From positions 1 through 64,000 of the forward strand of contig NZ_FNFO01000003.1 in NCBI RefSeq assembly GCF_900100765.1: a stretch of 64,000 nt of DNA, given 5' to 3'. Shown piece after piece: positions 41,310 to 51,654 of the stretch; the stretch's first letter is position 1, and each line of letters starts with the position of its first letter. Made by a program: the position numbers and the translations under genes. The notes under the pieces were generated by a model. It ran no database searches, was not told where the DNA came from, and saw only the letters and a list, made by a program, of their open reading frames with translations. Origin of the DNA: Catalinimonas alkaloidigena (GTDB lineage Bacteria > Bacteroidota > Bacteroidia > Cytophagales > Flexibacteraceae).

Positions 41310-42974
41310 CTAAACCAGTTTTTTGTAGCGAATCCGCTTCGGGCCTTCGTCGCCGAGGCGCTGGCGGCGGCTTTCTTCGTAGTCGGTGTAGTTGCCCTCG
41401 AAGTAGTACACCTGCGAGTTGCCTTCGAACGCCAGGATGTGCGTCGCGATGCGATCGAGGAACCACCGGTCGTGCGAAATGACCACGGCGCAGCCACCGA
41501 AGTTTTCCAGGGCTTCTTCCAGCGCCCGGAGGGTGTTCACGTCCAGGTCGTTGGTCGGTTCATCGAGTAGAATCAGGTTCGCGCCTTGCTTCAGCATCAT
41601 CGCCAGGTGCACGCGGTTGCGCTCACCACCCGACAGCGTGCCGACTTTCTTCTCCTGATCGGCACCGGTAAAGTTGAAGCGACTGACGTACGCGCGGGCG
41701 TTGACCATGCGGCCGCCCAGCATCATCTGGTCGGTTCCGCCCGAAATGGTTTCGAAGACCGATTTGTTGGCTTCGAGCTGATCGTGCTCCTGATCGACGT
41801 AGGCCATTTCGACCGTGGTGCCCACTTCGAAATCGCCGGCGTCAGGTTTTTCCTGCCCCGTAATGAGTTTAAAGAGCGTGGTTTTCCCCGCGCCGTTCGG
41901 TCCGATCACCCCCACAATGCCGCCCGGAGGCAGCGCAAACGTCAGGTCTTCGAACAGCAGACGGTCGCCGTAGGCTTTGGACACGCCTTTGGCCTCGATG
42001 ACTTTGGTCCCCAGCCGCGGCCCCGGCGGAATGAACAGTTCCAGTTTCTCTTCTCGCTGACGCGCCTCTTCGCCCACCATCTTCTCGTAAGCGCTCAGGC
42101 GGGCTTTCGACTTGGCCTGGCGGGCTTTGGGTGCCATGCGTACCCATTCCAGCTCGCGCTCCAGCGTCTTCTGCCGTTTCGATTCCGACTTTTCTTCCTG
42201 CGCCAGGCGCTGCTGTTTCTGTTCCAGCCACGACGAATAGTTGCCTTTCCACGGAATGCCCTCGCCCCGATCCAGTTCCAGAATCCACCCCGCCACGTTG
42301 TCGAGGAAGTAGCGGTCGTGCGTTACGGCGATTACCGTGCCTTTGTACAGCTGCAAGTGTTGCTCCAGCCAGTGGACCGATTCGGCATCAAGGTGGTTGG
42401 TCGGTTCGTCGAGCAGCAGCACATCCGGTTCCTGCAACAGGAGGCGGCACAGGGCCACACGACGTTTTTCCCCACCCGACAGGTTGCCGATCACCGCGTC
42501 GGCGGGCGGGCAGCGCAGCGCGTCCATCGCTTTTTCCAGCTTGGTGTCCAGTTCCCAGGCGTTGTGCCGCTCCAGTTTGTCCTGCACTTCGGCCTGGCGG
42601 GCCATCAGCTTCTCGAAATCGGCATCCGGTTCGGCAAACTGCATGTTGATGGCTTCGAACTCCTTCAGCAGGCTGACCACTTCCTGCACGCCCTCTTCTA
42701 CCACCTCGCGGACGGTCTTGGTCGGGTCCAGTTCGGGCTCCTGTTCCAGCATGCCGATCGAATAGCCCGACGAGAAGGCCACTTCGCCCTGGTAGTCTTT
42801 GTCTTTACCGGCGATGATGCGCAACAGCGACGACTTTCCGGAGCCGTTCAGACCGATCACCCCGATTTTTGCTCCGTAGAAAAACGACAGGTATATATTT
42901 TTAAGGACTTGCTTCTTGGGAGGATGAATTTTGTTCACCCCGTTCATAGAAAATATGATGGTTTCGCTGCTCAT
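41310..42974 (-). CDS. ettA: energy-dependent translational throttle protein EttA
   Basis: A 554-residue ABC-F protein with two ATPase domains. Walker A sequences are [10 protein letters not shown] (41-50) and, in domain 2, [10 protein letters not shown]. Both signatures are LSGGE, and the inter-domain linker is Arg/Lys-rich with [15 protein letters not shown]. The pattern and length match EttA, which binds the ribosomal E site and gates the first elongation step in response to ADP/ATP ratio. It is not an exporter. The start is in front of [12 protein letters not shown], matching the family. Confidence 0.94.
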   Translation of the reverse strand: MSSETIIFSMNGVNKIHPPKKQVLKNIYLSFFYGAKIGVIGLNGSGKSSLLRIIAGKDKDYQGEVAFSSGYSIGMLEQEPELDPTKTVREVVEEGVQEVVSLLKEFEAINMQFAEPDADFEKLMARQAEVQDKLERHNAWELDTKLEKAMDALRCPPADAVIGNLSGGEKRRVALCRLLLQEPDVLLLDEPTNHLDAESVHWLEQHLQLYKGTVIAVTHDRYFLDNVAGWILELDRGEGIPWKGNYSSWLEQKQQRLAQEEKSESKRQKTLERELEWVRMAPKARQAKSKARLSAYEKMVGEEARQREEKLELFIPPGPRLGTKVIEAKGVSKAYGDRLLFEDLTFALPPGGIVGVIGPNGAGKTTLFKLITGQEKPDAGDFEVGTTVEMAYVDQEHDQLEANKSVFETISGGTDQMMLGGRMVNARAYVSRFNFTGADQEKKVGTLSGGERNRVHLAMMLKQGANLILLDEPTNDLDVNTLRALEEALENFGGCAVVISHDRWFLDRIATHILAFEGNSQVYYFEGNYTDYEESRRQRLGDEGPKRIRYKKLV

Positions 42975-43157
42975 GGTTTCTGGGATCTATTCGTAGCAAA
43001 TATGCCGAAAAAAGTTTGCTCCGTTTTTTTATCGAAAATAGTTAAACTTGCGAACAGGTCATGAAAAGGGATAAGTCCGCCCAGAGAACAGGGCATTCTA
43101 GTCGATGCGCTCATCGCCCTTTTACGGAAGAGTTTTGATCACCCATTTTTACAGGTC

Positions 43158-44447
43158 ATGCAGGATGCGAGCGAATACGGGTTCGTACGAGACGGTAATG
43201 TGTATTTAAAAGCTTCTGAGCGCTTTCCGGAGCGGGTCGTGGGCGAGGTGAAAGAGTCGGAAGAAGCTTCTATCGAGTATTTTGTGCAGCGTTACGAGCA
43301 GCTCCACCAGAAACTGGAGGCGTTGTTTGCGGACATTGAGCGGGCGCAGAACAAGGGGTCGTACCTGATGAAGCTGCTCCACCTACGCGAACAACTCGCC
43401 TCGTACGACGCCATCGGCGACTTTGAAGCGCTGGCGAACCAACTCGAAGCCAAAGAGCAGGAAATCCGGGCGGGCATCGAACAGAACCGGATCAAAAATC
43501 TGGAGATCAAACGTGCGCTGTTGCAAGAAGCCGAGTTGCTGAAAGAAAGCACCGACTGGAAAGAGACGGCCGAGAAGATGAAGGAGCTCAAAACGCGCTG
43601 GCTGAAGACCGGTGCCGTACAGAAAGAGCACCACGATACACTGGAAGGGCAGTTTGAAACGTCTTTGAATTACTTTTTCGAGCGCCGCAAAGCCTTTTTC
43701 GAAGACCGCCGGCAACTGACCGAAGAGCGCATCGGCCGCTACGAAGAGCTGATTCAGAAGGCCGAAGCCCTGCGCAACAACGGCGCACCAACCTCGCAGT
43801 TGCAAAACAGCTTGCGTGCGCTGCACGACGAATGGAAAAGCGTGGGCGGCATTCCGAAAGCCAAATCGGCGGAACTGTGGTCGAGCTTCAAGAAGATCAG
43901 CGACGATATTTTCCGGAAAACCAAGCGCGACAAAGGCGGTAACAAGCGAATGGCGCGCGATAAATTTTTGCAGACCAACCTGGACATCAAACGCCAGCTC
44001 TGCAAAGAAGCGACCGAACTGAGCGCACTGGAGTTGCCGCAGGCCATCGAGCGCGCCAAAACGCTTCAGGCCCACTGGAAAAACACCGGGCCGATTCCGG
44101 CCGAATACCGTCAGGAACTGAACGAGACCTTTGCGACCGCCTGCGACCGGGTGTTTGAAGAAAGTTACCTGCTGCGCGTGACGCAGGCCCGTAATCCTAA
44201 CTTCCGTGCCAAGTCGGCGACCGAACAGGTTTCGCTGAAGATTTCGGTGCTTTACGACCTGATTCGCAAGGACGAGTCCGAGCTGCTGACGTTCGAAGAA
44301 AACTTTCAGAACATCAACGTAACGGACCAAAGCCAACCGATGAACAAATTGTTGCAGGCGAAACTGCGCTCCAACCAGCGCAAACTGCGCATCAAGCAGA
44401 CGCTCCTTCAGGAACTGAAGGAAGAAAAGCAGAAGCTGAAGGATTAG
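43158..44447 (+). CDS. DUF349 domain protein
   Basis: A 429-residue, highly helical protein with repeated DUF349 modules. Each module has a conserved Trp near WK(E/T/N) positions (STDWKETAEKM, HDEWKSVGGIP, QAHWKNTGPIP). DUF349 proteins are soluble coiled-coil-like proteins of unknown function in Bacteroidota. Start ATG 43158 is 183 bp from the divergent ettA. The C-terminal ~60 residues are Lys/Gln-rich helix. Confidence 0.85.
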   Translation: MQDASEYGFVRDGNVYLKASERFPERVVGEVKESEEASIEYFVQRYEQLHQKLEALFADIERAQNKGSYLMKLLHLREQLASYDAIGDFEALANQLEAKEQEIRAGIEQNRIKNLEIKRALLQEAELLKESTDWKETAEKMKELKTRWLKTGAVQKEHHDTLEGQFETSLNYFFERRKAFFEDRRQLTEERIGRYEELIQKAEALRNNGAPTSQLQNSLRALHDEWKSVGGIPKAKSAELWSSFKKISDDIFRKTKRDKGGNKRMARDKFLQTNLDIKRQLCKEATELSALELPQAIERAKTLQAHWKNTGPIPAEYRQELNETFATACDRVFEESYLLRVTQARNPNFRAKSATEQVSLKISVLYDLIRKDESELLTFEENFQNINVTDQSQPMNKLLQAKLRSNQRKLRIKQTLLQELKEEKQKLKD

Positions 44448-44455
44448 TCCAACGC

Positions 44456-45703
44456 TTAGCTGGACCGGATGGCTTCTACGGGATTCATCATCGAGGCGAT
44501 GATGGCCGGCACAATGCCCGACAGCACGCCGATGACCGTCGAGATGGCCAGCCCGACGATGATGTTCTTGACCGTCAGCACCACGTTCAGCGAGCCGAGC
44601 GGAATAAACGTCAGCAGAAACACCAGCAGCAGACCGGTCAGCCCTCCGATGATGCTCAGCAGAATCGCCTCGAACAGAAACTGGAACAGGATAAAGTAGT
44701 TTTTAGCGCCCAGTGCTTTTTGGATGCCGATCAGGTTGGTACGCTCCCGCACCGAGACGAACATGATGTTGGCAATGCCGAAGCCCCCCACCAAAATGGA
44801 GAACAATCCGATGACGGTGCCCGTCAGAGTCACCACACTGAAAATGCTGGTGATCTGGTTGGCGACCATTTCGGGACGGTTCAGCGCAAAATCATCTTCC
44901 TGACGGGGTTTCAGGCCCCGGGCCGCCCGCATCAGCCCTTGTAGTTCGCCCTCCAGGCCCATCAGGTCTTGGTCCTCTTCCCTTCCTTTGACGGCAATTA
45001 CGAGCGATCCGCGAATGCTCGACGCAAAAAACTTGCTGAACACCGGCAACGGAATCAGGCAGTTGTTGTCTACACTGGGGGCGTCCAGCAGGTTGCTACC
45101 CTGCCGTTCCATCACCCCGACGACCGTAAACGGCAGGCTTTTGATCTTGATGGTCTGCCCGATGGGGTCGCGCCCACCGAATAAATTCTCGGCGATTTCG
45201 GCCCCGATGATGGCCACCGGGCGTCCCCGTTCGGTTTCCTGATAGCTAAAATAACGTCCCGACTCGATGGGCACGCTCGACACTTTGTTGAACTCGTAAG
45301 TGATGCCTTCCAGGTTGGCGTCGCTGATGCTGTTGTTGCGGTAGCGAATGGTTTGCCCGCCCTGGTCTGAAAAAACGGCTAGTCCGTTGTGGCTTTCCAG
45401 GTGCGTTTGCAAAAAGCGAAAATCCTGCATATCCGGTTCGGGCCGGTTTACGTATTTCCACCAGGGGTAATTAGGACCGAACGACCAGGGCCATTTTTGC
45501 ACGTAGATCACATCGTCGCCCAGAAAGGCTACGCTCTCCCGAATGCCGCGTTCCAGGGAATCGACCAGGGTGTATACCGCAATGATGGAGAAGATGCCGA
45601 TCGTTACGCCCAGCAGCGACAGTGTGGTACGCAACAGATTGGAACGAAGGGCCTGGGCCGCGAATCGAAAGCTTTCCCAGGTGAGTTTGAACAGTTTCAG
45701 CAT
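44456..45703 (-). CDS. MacB-like ABC transporter permease (FtsX family)
   Basis: A 415-residue permease with one N-terminal helix (about 25-45), a ~240-residue MacB-type periplasmic domain and three C-terminal helices after residue 290. The family core AIIGAEIAENLFGG and SVRERTNLIGIQKALGAK lie before TM2. MacB-like permeases work with an ATPase, which is not adjacent here. They drive lipoprotein or signalling-peptide movement mechanically rather than classical transport. Start Met 45703 fits the first helix. Confidence 0.85.
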   Translation of the reverse strand: MLKLFKLTWESFRFAAQALRSNLLRTTLSLLGVTIGIFSIIAVYTLVDSLERGIRESVAFLGDDVIYVQKWPWSFGPNYPWWKYVNRPEPDMQDFRFLQTHLESHNGLAVFSDQGGQTIRYRNNSISDANLEGITYEFNKVSSVPIESGRYFSYQETERGRPVAIIGAEIAENLFGGRDPIGQTIKIKSLPFTVVGVMERQGSNLLDAPSVDNNCLIPLPVFSKFFASSIRGSLVIAVKGREEDQDLMGLEGELQGLMRAARGLKPRQEDDFALNRPEMVANQITSIFSVVTLTGTVIGLFSILVGGFGIANIMFVSVRERTNLIGIQKALGAKNYFILFQFLFEAILLSIIGGLTGLLLVFLLTFIPLGSLNVVLTVKNIIVGLAISTVIGVLSGIVPAIIASMMNPVEAIRSS

Positions 45704-45910
45704 CCGCAAACAAGTTAATAAAGTAAAGGTAAGGGGGTCACACGTATAGAAAAATTCATTTTCGGACAAAGGGGCTCAGGAATAGCCTGGCGGTTGCTAA
45801 GGCGGAAGTACGAAAAAGCTAAACTTAGGAAAAGACACATTTGTAGTGGTTTACGTAATTTAGCGGCCCTATTAATACCCGACCCTTATAGCCTGCCTGA
45901 AATTCATTGT

Positions 45911-46960
45911 ATGAAATTATCTCAATTCAAGTTTGACCTGCCGCCTGAGCTCATCGCGCAGCACCCTACCGATAACCGCGATGAATCGCGTCTGATGGTG
46001 GTTCACCGTGATACCGGCAAAATCGAACACCGTATTTTCAAAGATGTACTCGATTATTTCGACGAAGGCGACGTCTTCGTGGTGAACGATACGCAGGTGT
46101 TTCCGGCACGGCTCTACGGGCGCAAGGAGAAAACGGGTGCCAAAATTGAGGTATTCCTGCTACGCGAATTGAATGCCTCGGCGCATTTGTGGGACGTGCT
46201 GGTCGATCCGGCGCGTAAAATCCGCGTGGGCAATAAGCTGTATTTCGGCGACGGCGAACTGGTGGCGGAAGTGATCGATAACACGACTTCGCGCGGGCGA
46301 ACCATCCGGTTCCTCTACGACGGCGACGAGAAGGACTTCCACAAGATGATCGATACGCTGGGCGAAACGCCTCTGCTGAAGGAGTACATCAACCGGGATG
46401 TCACCAAGAACGACCGCGAACGGTACCAAACCATTTTCGCCAAAAACAAGGGGGCCGTGGCAGCGCCTACGGCGGGGATGCACTTTACGCCACAGCTCAT
46501 CAAGCGGCTGGCCATCAAAGGCATCGACATTGTTCCGATCACCCTGCACATTGGGTTGGGTACGTTCCGCGAAGTAGACGTAGAAGACCTGACCAAGCAC
46601 AAGACCGATTCGGAAAACTTTGTGGTGACCGACCAAACGGCCGACATGGTGAATACCGCGCTTGACGAAAAGAGACGCATTTGTGCGATCGGGACCACCT
46701 CGATGCGCGCGCTGGAATCGTCGGTTTCGGCTAACAATCGCCTAAAGGCGAACCAGGGCTGGACCGACCGGTTTATCTTCCCTCCGTACGATTTTAAAAT
46801 TGCCAACGCGCTGGTGACCAACTTCCAGTTGCCGCAGTCAACGCTGCTGATGCTGGCCTGCGCGTTCGGTGGGTACGACCTGATCATGAACGCGTACGAA
46901 GTAGCCATCAAAGAACGGTATCGGTTCTTCAGCTACGGCGACGCCATGCTGATCGTCTGA
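45911..46960 (+). CDS. queA: S-adenosylmethionine:tRNA ribosyltransferase-isomerase
   Basis: A 349-residue QueA, the standard length. Key motifs are [12 protein letters not shown] at the start, [15 protein letters not shown] and the [13 protein letters not shown] block. The enzyme builds epoxyqueuosine on tRNAs from SAM and 7-aminomethyl-7-deazaguanine. ATG 45911 gives the exact family N-terminus. A Rho-independent terminator follows the stop. Confidence 0.95.
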   Translation: MKLSQFKFDLPPELIAQHPTDNRDESRLMVVHRDTGKIEHRIFKDVLDYFDEGDVFVVNDTQVFPARLYGRKEKTGAKIEVFLLRELNASAHLWDVLVDPARKIRVGNKLYFGDGELVAEVIDNTTSRGRTIRFLYDGDEKDFHKMIDTLGETPLLKEYINRDVTKNDRERYQTIFAKNKGAVAAPTAGMHFTPQLIKRLAIKGIDIVPITLHIGLGTFREVDVEDLTKHKTDSENFVVTDQTADMVNTALDEKRRICAIGTTSMRALESSVSANNRLKANQGWTDRFIFPPYDFKIANALVTNFQLPQSTLLMLACAFGGYDLIMNAYEVAIKERYRFFSYGDAMLIV

Positions 46961-46986
46961 TACGATTCCTACTATAGTTTTTCCCT

Positions 46987-47011
46987 AACCCGCTTAACCG
47001 CGGGTTTTTTT
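46987..47011 (+). terminator. terminator after queA
   Basis: AACCCGC (46987-46993) pairs with GCGGGTT (47000-47006) around a 6-nt loop, and the distal arm runs into a T run to 47011. It lies 26 bp past the queA stop. Confidence 0.85.
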
Positions 47012-47412
47012 ATATCGGGATACTCCTATTTTTTGGTCGGTACATAAACGCACCGCAACGACCCGTCCCTCTGCTGAACGCATCTCACTAAATCTTGGAT
47101 TTTACCCTCAAAAAGGCTTCGGCTTTTAGTTATTTCGTACTTTCACCGCCGAGGAAACCTACCACCTGTTGAGTGTATGTTACTCGCTGTCAGTCGCTAA
47201 CCATGCTACAGTTGCCTGTCAGCAGCGTAACCTACCGAACCTGTTTTGTCACGATACTTTGCCGTGCGCGCGAGCTTTTTCTTTTCGATTGCGTAAAAAG
47301 ATAAAGACCCGCCTGCTCACAGCCGGAGTACGGGCTTCCTCGATGTGTGCAATCATGAGCTACTATTCTTGTTCAGGAACGACTATCGATTTATCACGCT
47401 AACTGATTTACT
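47012..47412. other. non-coding gap before the Kelch protein
   Basis: About 400 bp separate the queA terminator from the next start. No protein-like frame is evident. A short frame at 47169-47402 is compositionally odd and rejected. The segment is less G+C-rich than the genes on either side and should contain the promoter of the Kelch gene, but no convincing TAnnTTTG box is visible. Confidence 0.4.
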
Positions 47413-50301
47413 ATGTCTTTTTTAAACTATTTCCGCCAGACGAAGAAGCGCGGGTACGGCCTGAAGGCAGGCACTGTTCTTCTTCTCTGCGCACTCTCTT
47501 TTCCAGGGGTAAGCCAGACTACTTCGGGCTGGACCCGACTTCCGGATGCACCCCAGGCCCGTACCGAAGGCATTGGGGTCTTTTACCAGAATAAGCTGTA
47601 TTACTTCAACGGCTTTAGCCAGGGCAACACCATCATCCATTCGGGCACCCGGTACGATCTGGCGACCGACACCTGGACGCCTCTTCCGGCCATGCCTTTG
47701 TTGCCCAGTGGCGAGCGGTCGTCGGTCACCCATTCCGGTTTTACGCTGGTCGACGACGTGGTCTGGCTGGTCGGTGGGCGTATTGGCAGCAACCCCGGGC
47801 CTGTTACGGATCTGGTGTGGAAGTATCACATTACTGAGGCTCGATGGGAAGCGGGGCCTGCCCTGCCCCAACCCACGGGCGGCGGCGGCCTGGCACGGGT
47901 CGGCAATGAACTGCACTACATCGGCGGGTTTGACGCTTCGGCGCTTTGCGATGTGTCCTACCACTTTGTTTTCGATCTGACGCGCCCCGAAAAAGGATGG
48001 CAGGACCGCACAAGCACCTCACCCCTGCCCAACCCGCGTAACCACTTCGGGACGGTGGTATTGGAAGGAAAGATTTACACCATCGGCGGGCAGAAGGGAC
48101 ACGACAAAGATCCATCCGGCTCTTGCCAGAGCGGCTACGACATCTGGGATGTGCACGTGTACGATCCTGTGACCGATCGGTGGAAAGAACTGGCACCTTT
48201 TAAACGAAACGACTCTCACATCGAGACGAGCAGCTTTGCGCTGGACGGCAAGATCTACACCTTCGGAGGCCAACGTTGGGGCTACGAAGTGCACAGCTAC
48301 GACCCGGCAACCGACCGCTGGAGTACTTTGAAAGAATATGAGATGCCCGAGCGTCTGCTCGATCCGGTAGCACGGGTGATCGGCAATAAGCTTCTGCTGA
48401 CCATGGGCGGTGCACCCAGCAGCGACCTGCCTACCAGCCGGACCTGGGTACGCGATTTCGAGCGCACACCGGTACGCAAACTAGGATTCGCGCCGGGACA
48501 ACTGGCCCTTTCGCTGGAAAGCGGTCAAAGCAAATCGGTGACCGCAGTGTTACACAACACCGCTGAAGCCGTCACGTACACCCTGCGCACCGACGCCTGG
48601 CCAACGTGGCTTAAGGCGAATCCGACTAAGGGTACTGCACAAGCTTCTGACGAAGCCGTCACCTTTACGGTCGATGCCCAAGGGTTAGCCGCAGGCACCT
48701 ACACAGTTCCATGCACGGCCGAAGCTTCGGGCTATACGTCTGCCACCCTGACCCTTACCGTAACGGTGAAGCCTGCCACTACTAATCAGGTTCCGGTGGC
48801 CGATGCCGGTCCCGACCAAACGGTTTCGGATGCAGACCGCGATGGTGTGGAAGCCGTGACGCTCGACGGATCGGCGTCTTCTGACCCGGACGGGAATCAG
48901 ACCATCAGCAGTTACAGCTGGCGCGAAGGAGGCCAACAGATTGCCTCTGGCAAAACCGGTACTGTTTCGCTGGCGGTGGGCGTGCACCAGATTACGTTGC
49001 TCGTTACCGATCAACAGGGCGCTCAATCGACCGACCAAGTTACCATTGACGTACGGGCGGTGGCACCTGCTCCCCCGCCAACTTCGACAGCCCTCTGGCT
49101 GGAGGCCGAGTGTGCTGAGGTGGGCGATGCCTGGCGCATCAAAAGCAGCATAGACGCATCGAACCGGGGCATCGTCACGCGAAAAGGGCGCTACGGCCAC
49201 TGGCCTTCAGACGAGGCGGCCGATCGGGTGCGCTTCAACTTCAGTGTGAACAGCTCGGGCACCTACCATATTTTCGGTCGGATTCGGGCCATGACCAGCA
49301 ACCGGAACTCGTTCTGGGTTCGCGTCGACGACGGCGACTGGCGGTTGTGGGAAATGCCAGTTAATAAGGAATACGACTGGTACGAAAAAGACGGCGGCGC
49401 GGTGCGCCTCTCGGCCGGTGCTCATACAATTGACATTGGCTACCGGGAACCGAATACCAACCTGGATAAGCTTTACATTTCTACCAGCGACGCAGCGCCG
49501 TCGGGTCTGGGTGGAACGGCCCCGGCCTGCGGGACTCCTCCTTCCACCGAAGAGCCGGAGTTGGTCTGGCTGGAAGCCGAATGCGGCGACGTAGGAACAC
49601 AGTGGCAAACAGGCACTTCGTCGGAGGCGTCGCAGGGGGTCTACCTCTTCTCTTCCACGTACGGTTTTCTGCCCAGCGGACAGGCATCGCGCCGGGTTCG
49701 TTTTACCTGGGAGGTCTCGGAAGAAGGCACTTACTATCTGTTTGGCCGGGTTTTGTCGCTCAGTGCCAACCGAAACTCGTTCTGGATTCGGGTCAACGAA
49801 GGGCGATGGGAAAAATGGGGACTCCCGCACAACGACGAGTTTCAGTGGGTAGAACAGGGGCGCGTCGCTTTGCAAGCTGGTGAAAACACGCTGGACATCG
49901 AATATCGCGAGCCGTATACTTATTTAGACAAGTTGTGTGTTTCGAGTAGTGCTGCTACACCGACCGGTTTGGGTCAAGAGGGGGACTGCGCTACCGACGT
50001 CGACGTACGGCAGCCCACGTTGCCCCCGGCAACTGCCCAGCCCGGGGTGATGGCAGCTTCGCTGTTTCCAAATCCAGCACAACGTACTACGTCGCTGATC
50101 CTGTCTGAACTCCTCCCCGAGGTGCCGGTATCTATCCAGGTGGTTGACGCTCTGGGACGGGTGTGGTTCGTGCAGCAGCTTGTGCCCGAGGGCGATGCGC
50201 TGGAGTACGAGTTAGCCACAGAAGCCCTACCCACGGGTCTGTACACGATTCAGATTTCGCAGGGAGAGCAACAGCACCTGCAGAAACTGGTCAAAGAGTA
50301 A
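47413..50301 (+). CDS. large secreted Kelch/PKD/CBM-like protein with T9SS signal
   Basis: A 962-residue exported protein. Residues 1-35 hold an Arg/Lys-rich signal sequence ending GVSQ. Residues of about 40-350 form a Kelch beta-propeller (repeated WTRLPDAP- and GGR-type strands). Then comes a BACON-like beta domain (358-455), a PKD domain (460-550, PVADAGPDQTV) and two ~140-residue CBM-like repeats (about 560-700 and 715-850), both with (L/V)WLEAEC, NRNSFW(V/I)RV and LDKL. A T9SS type-A signal (SLFPNPAQRTT to KLVKE) ends it. It is a likely surface glycan-binding protein. Confidence 0.92.
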   Translation: MSFLNYFRQTKKRGYGLKAGTVLLLCALSFPGVSQTTSGWTRLPDAPQARTEGIGVFYQNKLYYFNGFSQGNTIIHSGTRYDLATDTWTPLPAMPLLPSGERSSVTHSGFTLVDDVVWLVGGRIGSNPGPVTDLVWKYHITEARWEAGPALPQPTGGGGLARVGNELHYIGGFDASALCDVSYHFVFDLTRPEKGWQDRTSTSPLPNPRNHFGTVVLEGKIYTIGGQKGHDKDPSGSCQSGYDIWDVHVYDPVTDRWKELAPFKRNDSHIETSSFALDGKIYTFGGQRWGYEVHSYDPATDRWSTLKEYEMPERLLDPVARVIGNKLLLTMGGAPSSDLPTSRTWVRDFERTPVRKLGFAPGQLALSLESGQSKSVTAVLHNTAEAVTYTLRTDAWPTWLKANPTKGTAQASDEAVTFTVDAQGLAAGTYTVPCTAEASGYTSATLTLTVTVKPATTNQVPVADAGPDQTVSDADRDGVEAVTLDGSASSDPDGNQTISSYSWREGGQQIASGKTGTVSLAVGVHQITLLVTDQQGAQSTDQVTIDVRAVAPAPPPTSTALWLEAECAEVGDAWRIKSSIDASNRGIVTRKGRYGHWPSDEAADRVRFNFSVNSSGTYHIFGRIRAMTSNRNSFWVRVDDGDWRLWEMPVNKEYDWYEKDGGAVRLSAGAHTIDIGYREPNTNLDKLYISTSDAAPSGLGGTAPACGTPPSTEEPELVWLEAECGDVGTQWQTGTSSEASQGVYLFSSTYGFLPSGQASRRVRFTWEVSEEGTYYLFGRVLSLSANRNSFWIRVNEGRWEKWGLPHNDEFQWVEQGRVALQAGENTLDIEYREPYTYLDKLCVSSSAATPTGLGQEGDCATDVDVRQPTLPPATAQPGVMAASLFPNPAQRTTSLILSELLPEVPVSIQVVDALGRVWFVQQLVPEGDALEYELATEALPTGLYTIQISQGEQQHLQKLVKE

Positions 50302-50317
50302 ACAGGAATCGTACCGT

Positions 50318-50358
50318 AGCCCTTCCTTTGTGAGCGTTTCATGGAGGAAGGGCTTTTT
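50318..50358 (+). terminator. terminator after the Kelch protein
   Basis: AGCCCTTCCT (50318-50327) pairs perfectly with AGGAAGGGCT (50345-50354), with a 17-nt loop, followed by a short T run. It is 16 bp past the stop and before ispD. Confidence 0.8.
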
Positions 50359-50390
50359 CTTGATTTGCCGAAAGGCCTATTTTTACGGCT

Positions 50391-51065
50391 GTGACACAGG
50401 TAAACTATGCCATTGTAGTAGCGGGAGGCGCCGGGCAGCGCATGGGAAACGCCATTCCCAAGCAATTTCTGACGCTGCGGGGAAAGCCTATTTTACTGCA
50501 TACGTTAGAAAAGCTACATGCTTTCGACGCATCGTTGCGGTTGATCGTGGTTTTACCAGCGGCTGATCTGCCACGTTGGCACGAACTCGTGGCACTACAC
50601 CAATGCCCGATTCCGCATCAGATCACCGCCGGAGGGGCCACCCGCTTCCATTCGGTCAGTTGTGGATTGGCGCTGATCAGCGACGATGCCCACCTCATTG
50701 CCATCCACGACGGCGTGCGCCCGTTGGTAAGTCTCCAGGTGATGGAAAGGGCCTTTGCGCTGGCCGCGCAGCAAGGCAGCGCGGTAGCGGCAGTAAAGCT
50801 GAAAGAGTCGATTCGCCGCGGCGACGAGCAGCACAGCCAGGCCGTAGACCGGGCGGCGTTCCGCTTGGTACAAACCCCTCAGGTGTTTCGCGCGGCATGG
50901 ATTAAAAAAGCGTATGCCACTGCGGTAGGCACCGATTTTACCGATTGTGCCAGCGTTGCCGAAAGTGCCGGGCATCCGATTTACCTCTCGGAAGGGGCGT
51001 ATGAAAACATCAAGATCACAACGCCCGAAGACCTGCTGCTGGCCGAAGCTTTGTTGCAGGCGTAA
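50391..51065 (+). CDS. ispD: 2-C-methyl-D-erythritol 4-phosphate cytidylyltransferase
   Basis: A 224-residue IspD. The nucleotide-binding motif VVAGGAGQRMG near the start, PKQF, AIHDGVRPLVS and ESIRRGD are conserved. It activates MEP with CTP in the non-mevalonate isoprenoid pathway. Translation starts at GTG 50391. No other isp gene is adjacent. Confidence 0.95.
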   Translation: MTQVNYAIVVAGGAGQRMGNAIPKQFLTLRGKPILLHTLEKLHAFDASLRLIVVLPAADLPRWHELVALHQCPIPHQITAGGATRFHSVSCGLALISDDAHLIAIHDGVRPLVSLQVMERAFALAAQQGSAVAAVKLKESIRRGDEQHSQAVDRAAFRLVQTPQVFRAAWIKKAYATAVGTDFTDCASVAESAGHPIYLSEGAYENIKITTPEDLLLAEALLQA

Positions 51066-51067
51066 AC

Positions 51068-51089
51068 AAAAAAGCTACCCTTCGGTAGC
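51068..51089 (-). terminator. terminator of the DUF2795 gene
   Basis: On the minus strand the perfect 6-bp stem GCTACC/GGTAGC with a GAAG tetraloop is followed by TTTTTT (complement of 51068-51073). It faces the end of the DUF2795 gene and partly overlaps the end of ispD; on the plus strand the T run is absent. Confidence 0.75.
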
Positions 51090-51124
51090 CCTTCGTATGC
51101 CCATTGTACAGGCGCAATGCCCGT

Positions 51125-51346
51125 TTAATATTCGTCTTCGTTGAAGAGGAAATCGTCCTTCGTCGGATAATCCGGCCAAATCTCTTCTATGCTTTCGTAG
51201 GGTTGCCCGTCGTCTTCCAGTTCCTGAAGATTCTCGACGATCTCCAATGGAGCGCCTGTCCGAATAGTATAATCGATTAGTTCATCTTTCGTGGCAGGCC
51301 AGGGGGCATCCTCAAGATACGAAGCTAATTCTAACGTCCAATACAT
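51125..51346 (-). CDS. small DUF2795 protein
   Basis: A 73-residue acidic protein of the DUF2795 type (YWTLELASYLEDAPWPATKDEL, then a C-terminal acidic tail). These are small helical proteins of unknown function, common in Bacteroidota and actinobacteria. The upstream 308 bp hold no other gene, and a terminator follows. Base use matches its neighbours, so it is a credible gene. Confidence 0.8.
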   Translation of the reverse strand: MYWTLELASYLEDAPWPATKDELIDYTIRTGAPLEIVENLQELEDDGQPYESIEEIWPDYPTKDDFLFNEDEY

Positions 51347-51603
51347 CGTATTTCCTCCGTTTAATCGTGGTTAAATAAAACGCTGCAAAAATAAAATTCT
51401 GCTTCACAAAAACAACTGTTGTGCCATCAAGTTCCCCAGCGCCAAAATCATTTGTTAAGCCCTTGAAAATCAGAGCGTTTCTCTGAAATTACGAGAAATA
51501 AGGCCTTCTTGTAACAGAACCGGGGTGCTCTTCTGCCAAAGTTGCTTTTGAAGCGGCAAACGCAGAACGGGTCTATTGAGTTACCGCGATTGCCACGTAG
51601 CTA
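51347..51603. other. gap between DUF2795 gene and aconitase
   Basis: About 257 bp with no gene-like frame. It contains the promoter side of the DUF2795 gene on the minus strand and runs into the aconitase terminator. No further signal is evident. Confidence 0.4.
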
Positions 51604-51635
51604 CAAAAAAAGAGGAGGGAACTCCCTCCTCTTTT
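51604..51635 (-). terminator. terminator of aconitase
   Basis: On the minus strand AAAAGAGGAGGG (51624-51635) pairs with CCCTCCTCTTTT (51608-51619) in a 12-bp stem with a 4-nt loop, followed by further T. It is 20 bp beyond the aconitase stop. Confidence 0.85.
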
Positions 51636-51654
51636 CATATGATGGCCAAACAGC

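Noticed and set aside
41586-43064. 492-codon plus-strand frame opposite ettA
   Set aside because: Antisense to an intact ABC-F protein; composition typical of a shadow frame.
47169-47402. 77-codon plus-strand frame before the Kelch gene
   Set aside because: Cys/Ser-rich with no domain or signal peptide, in a low-G+C gap; looks like chance.
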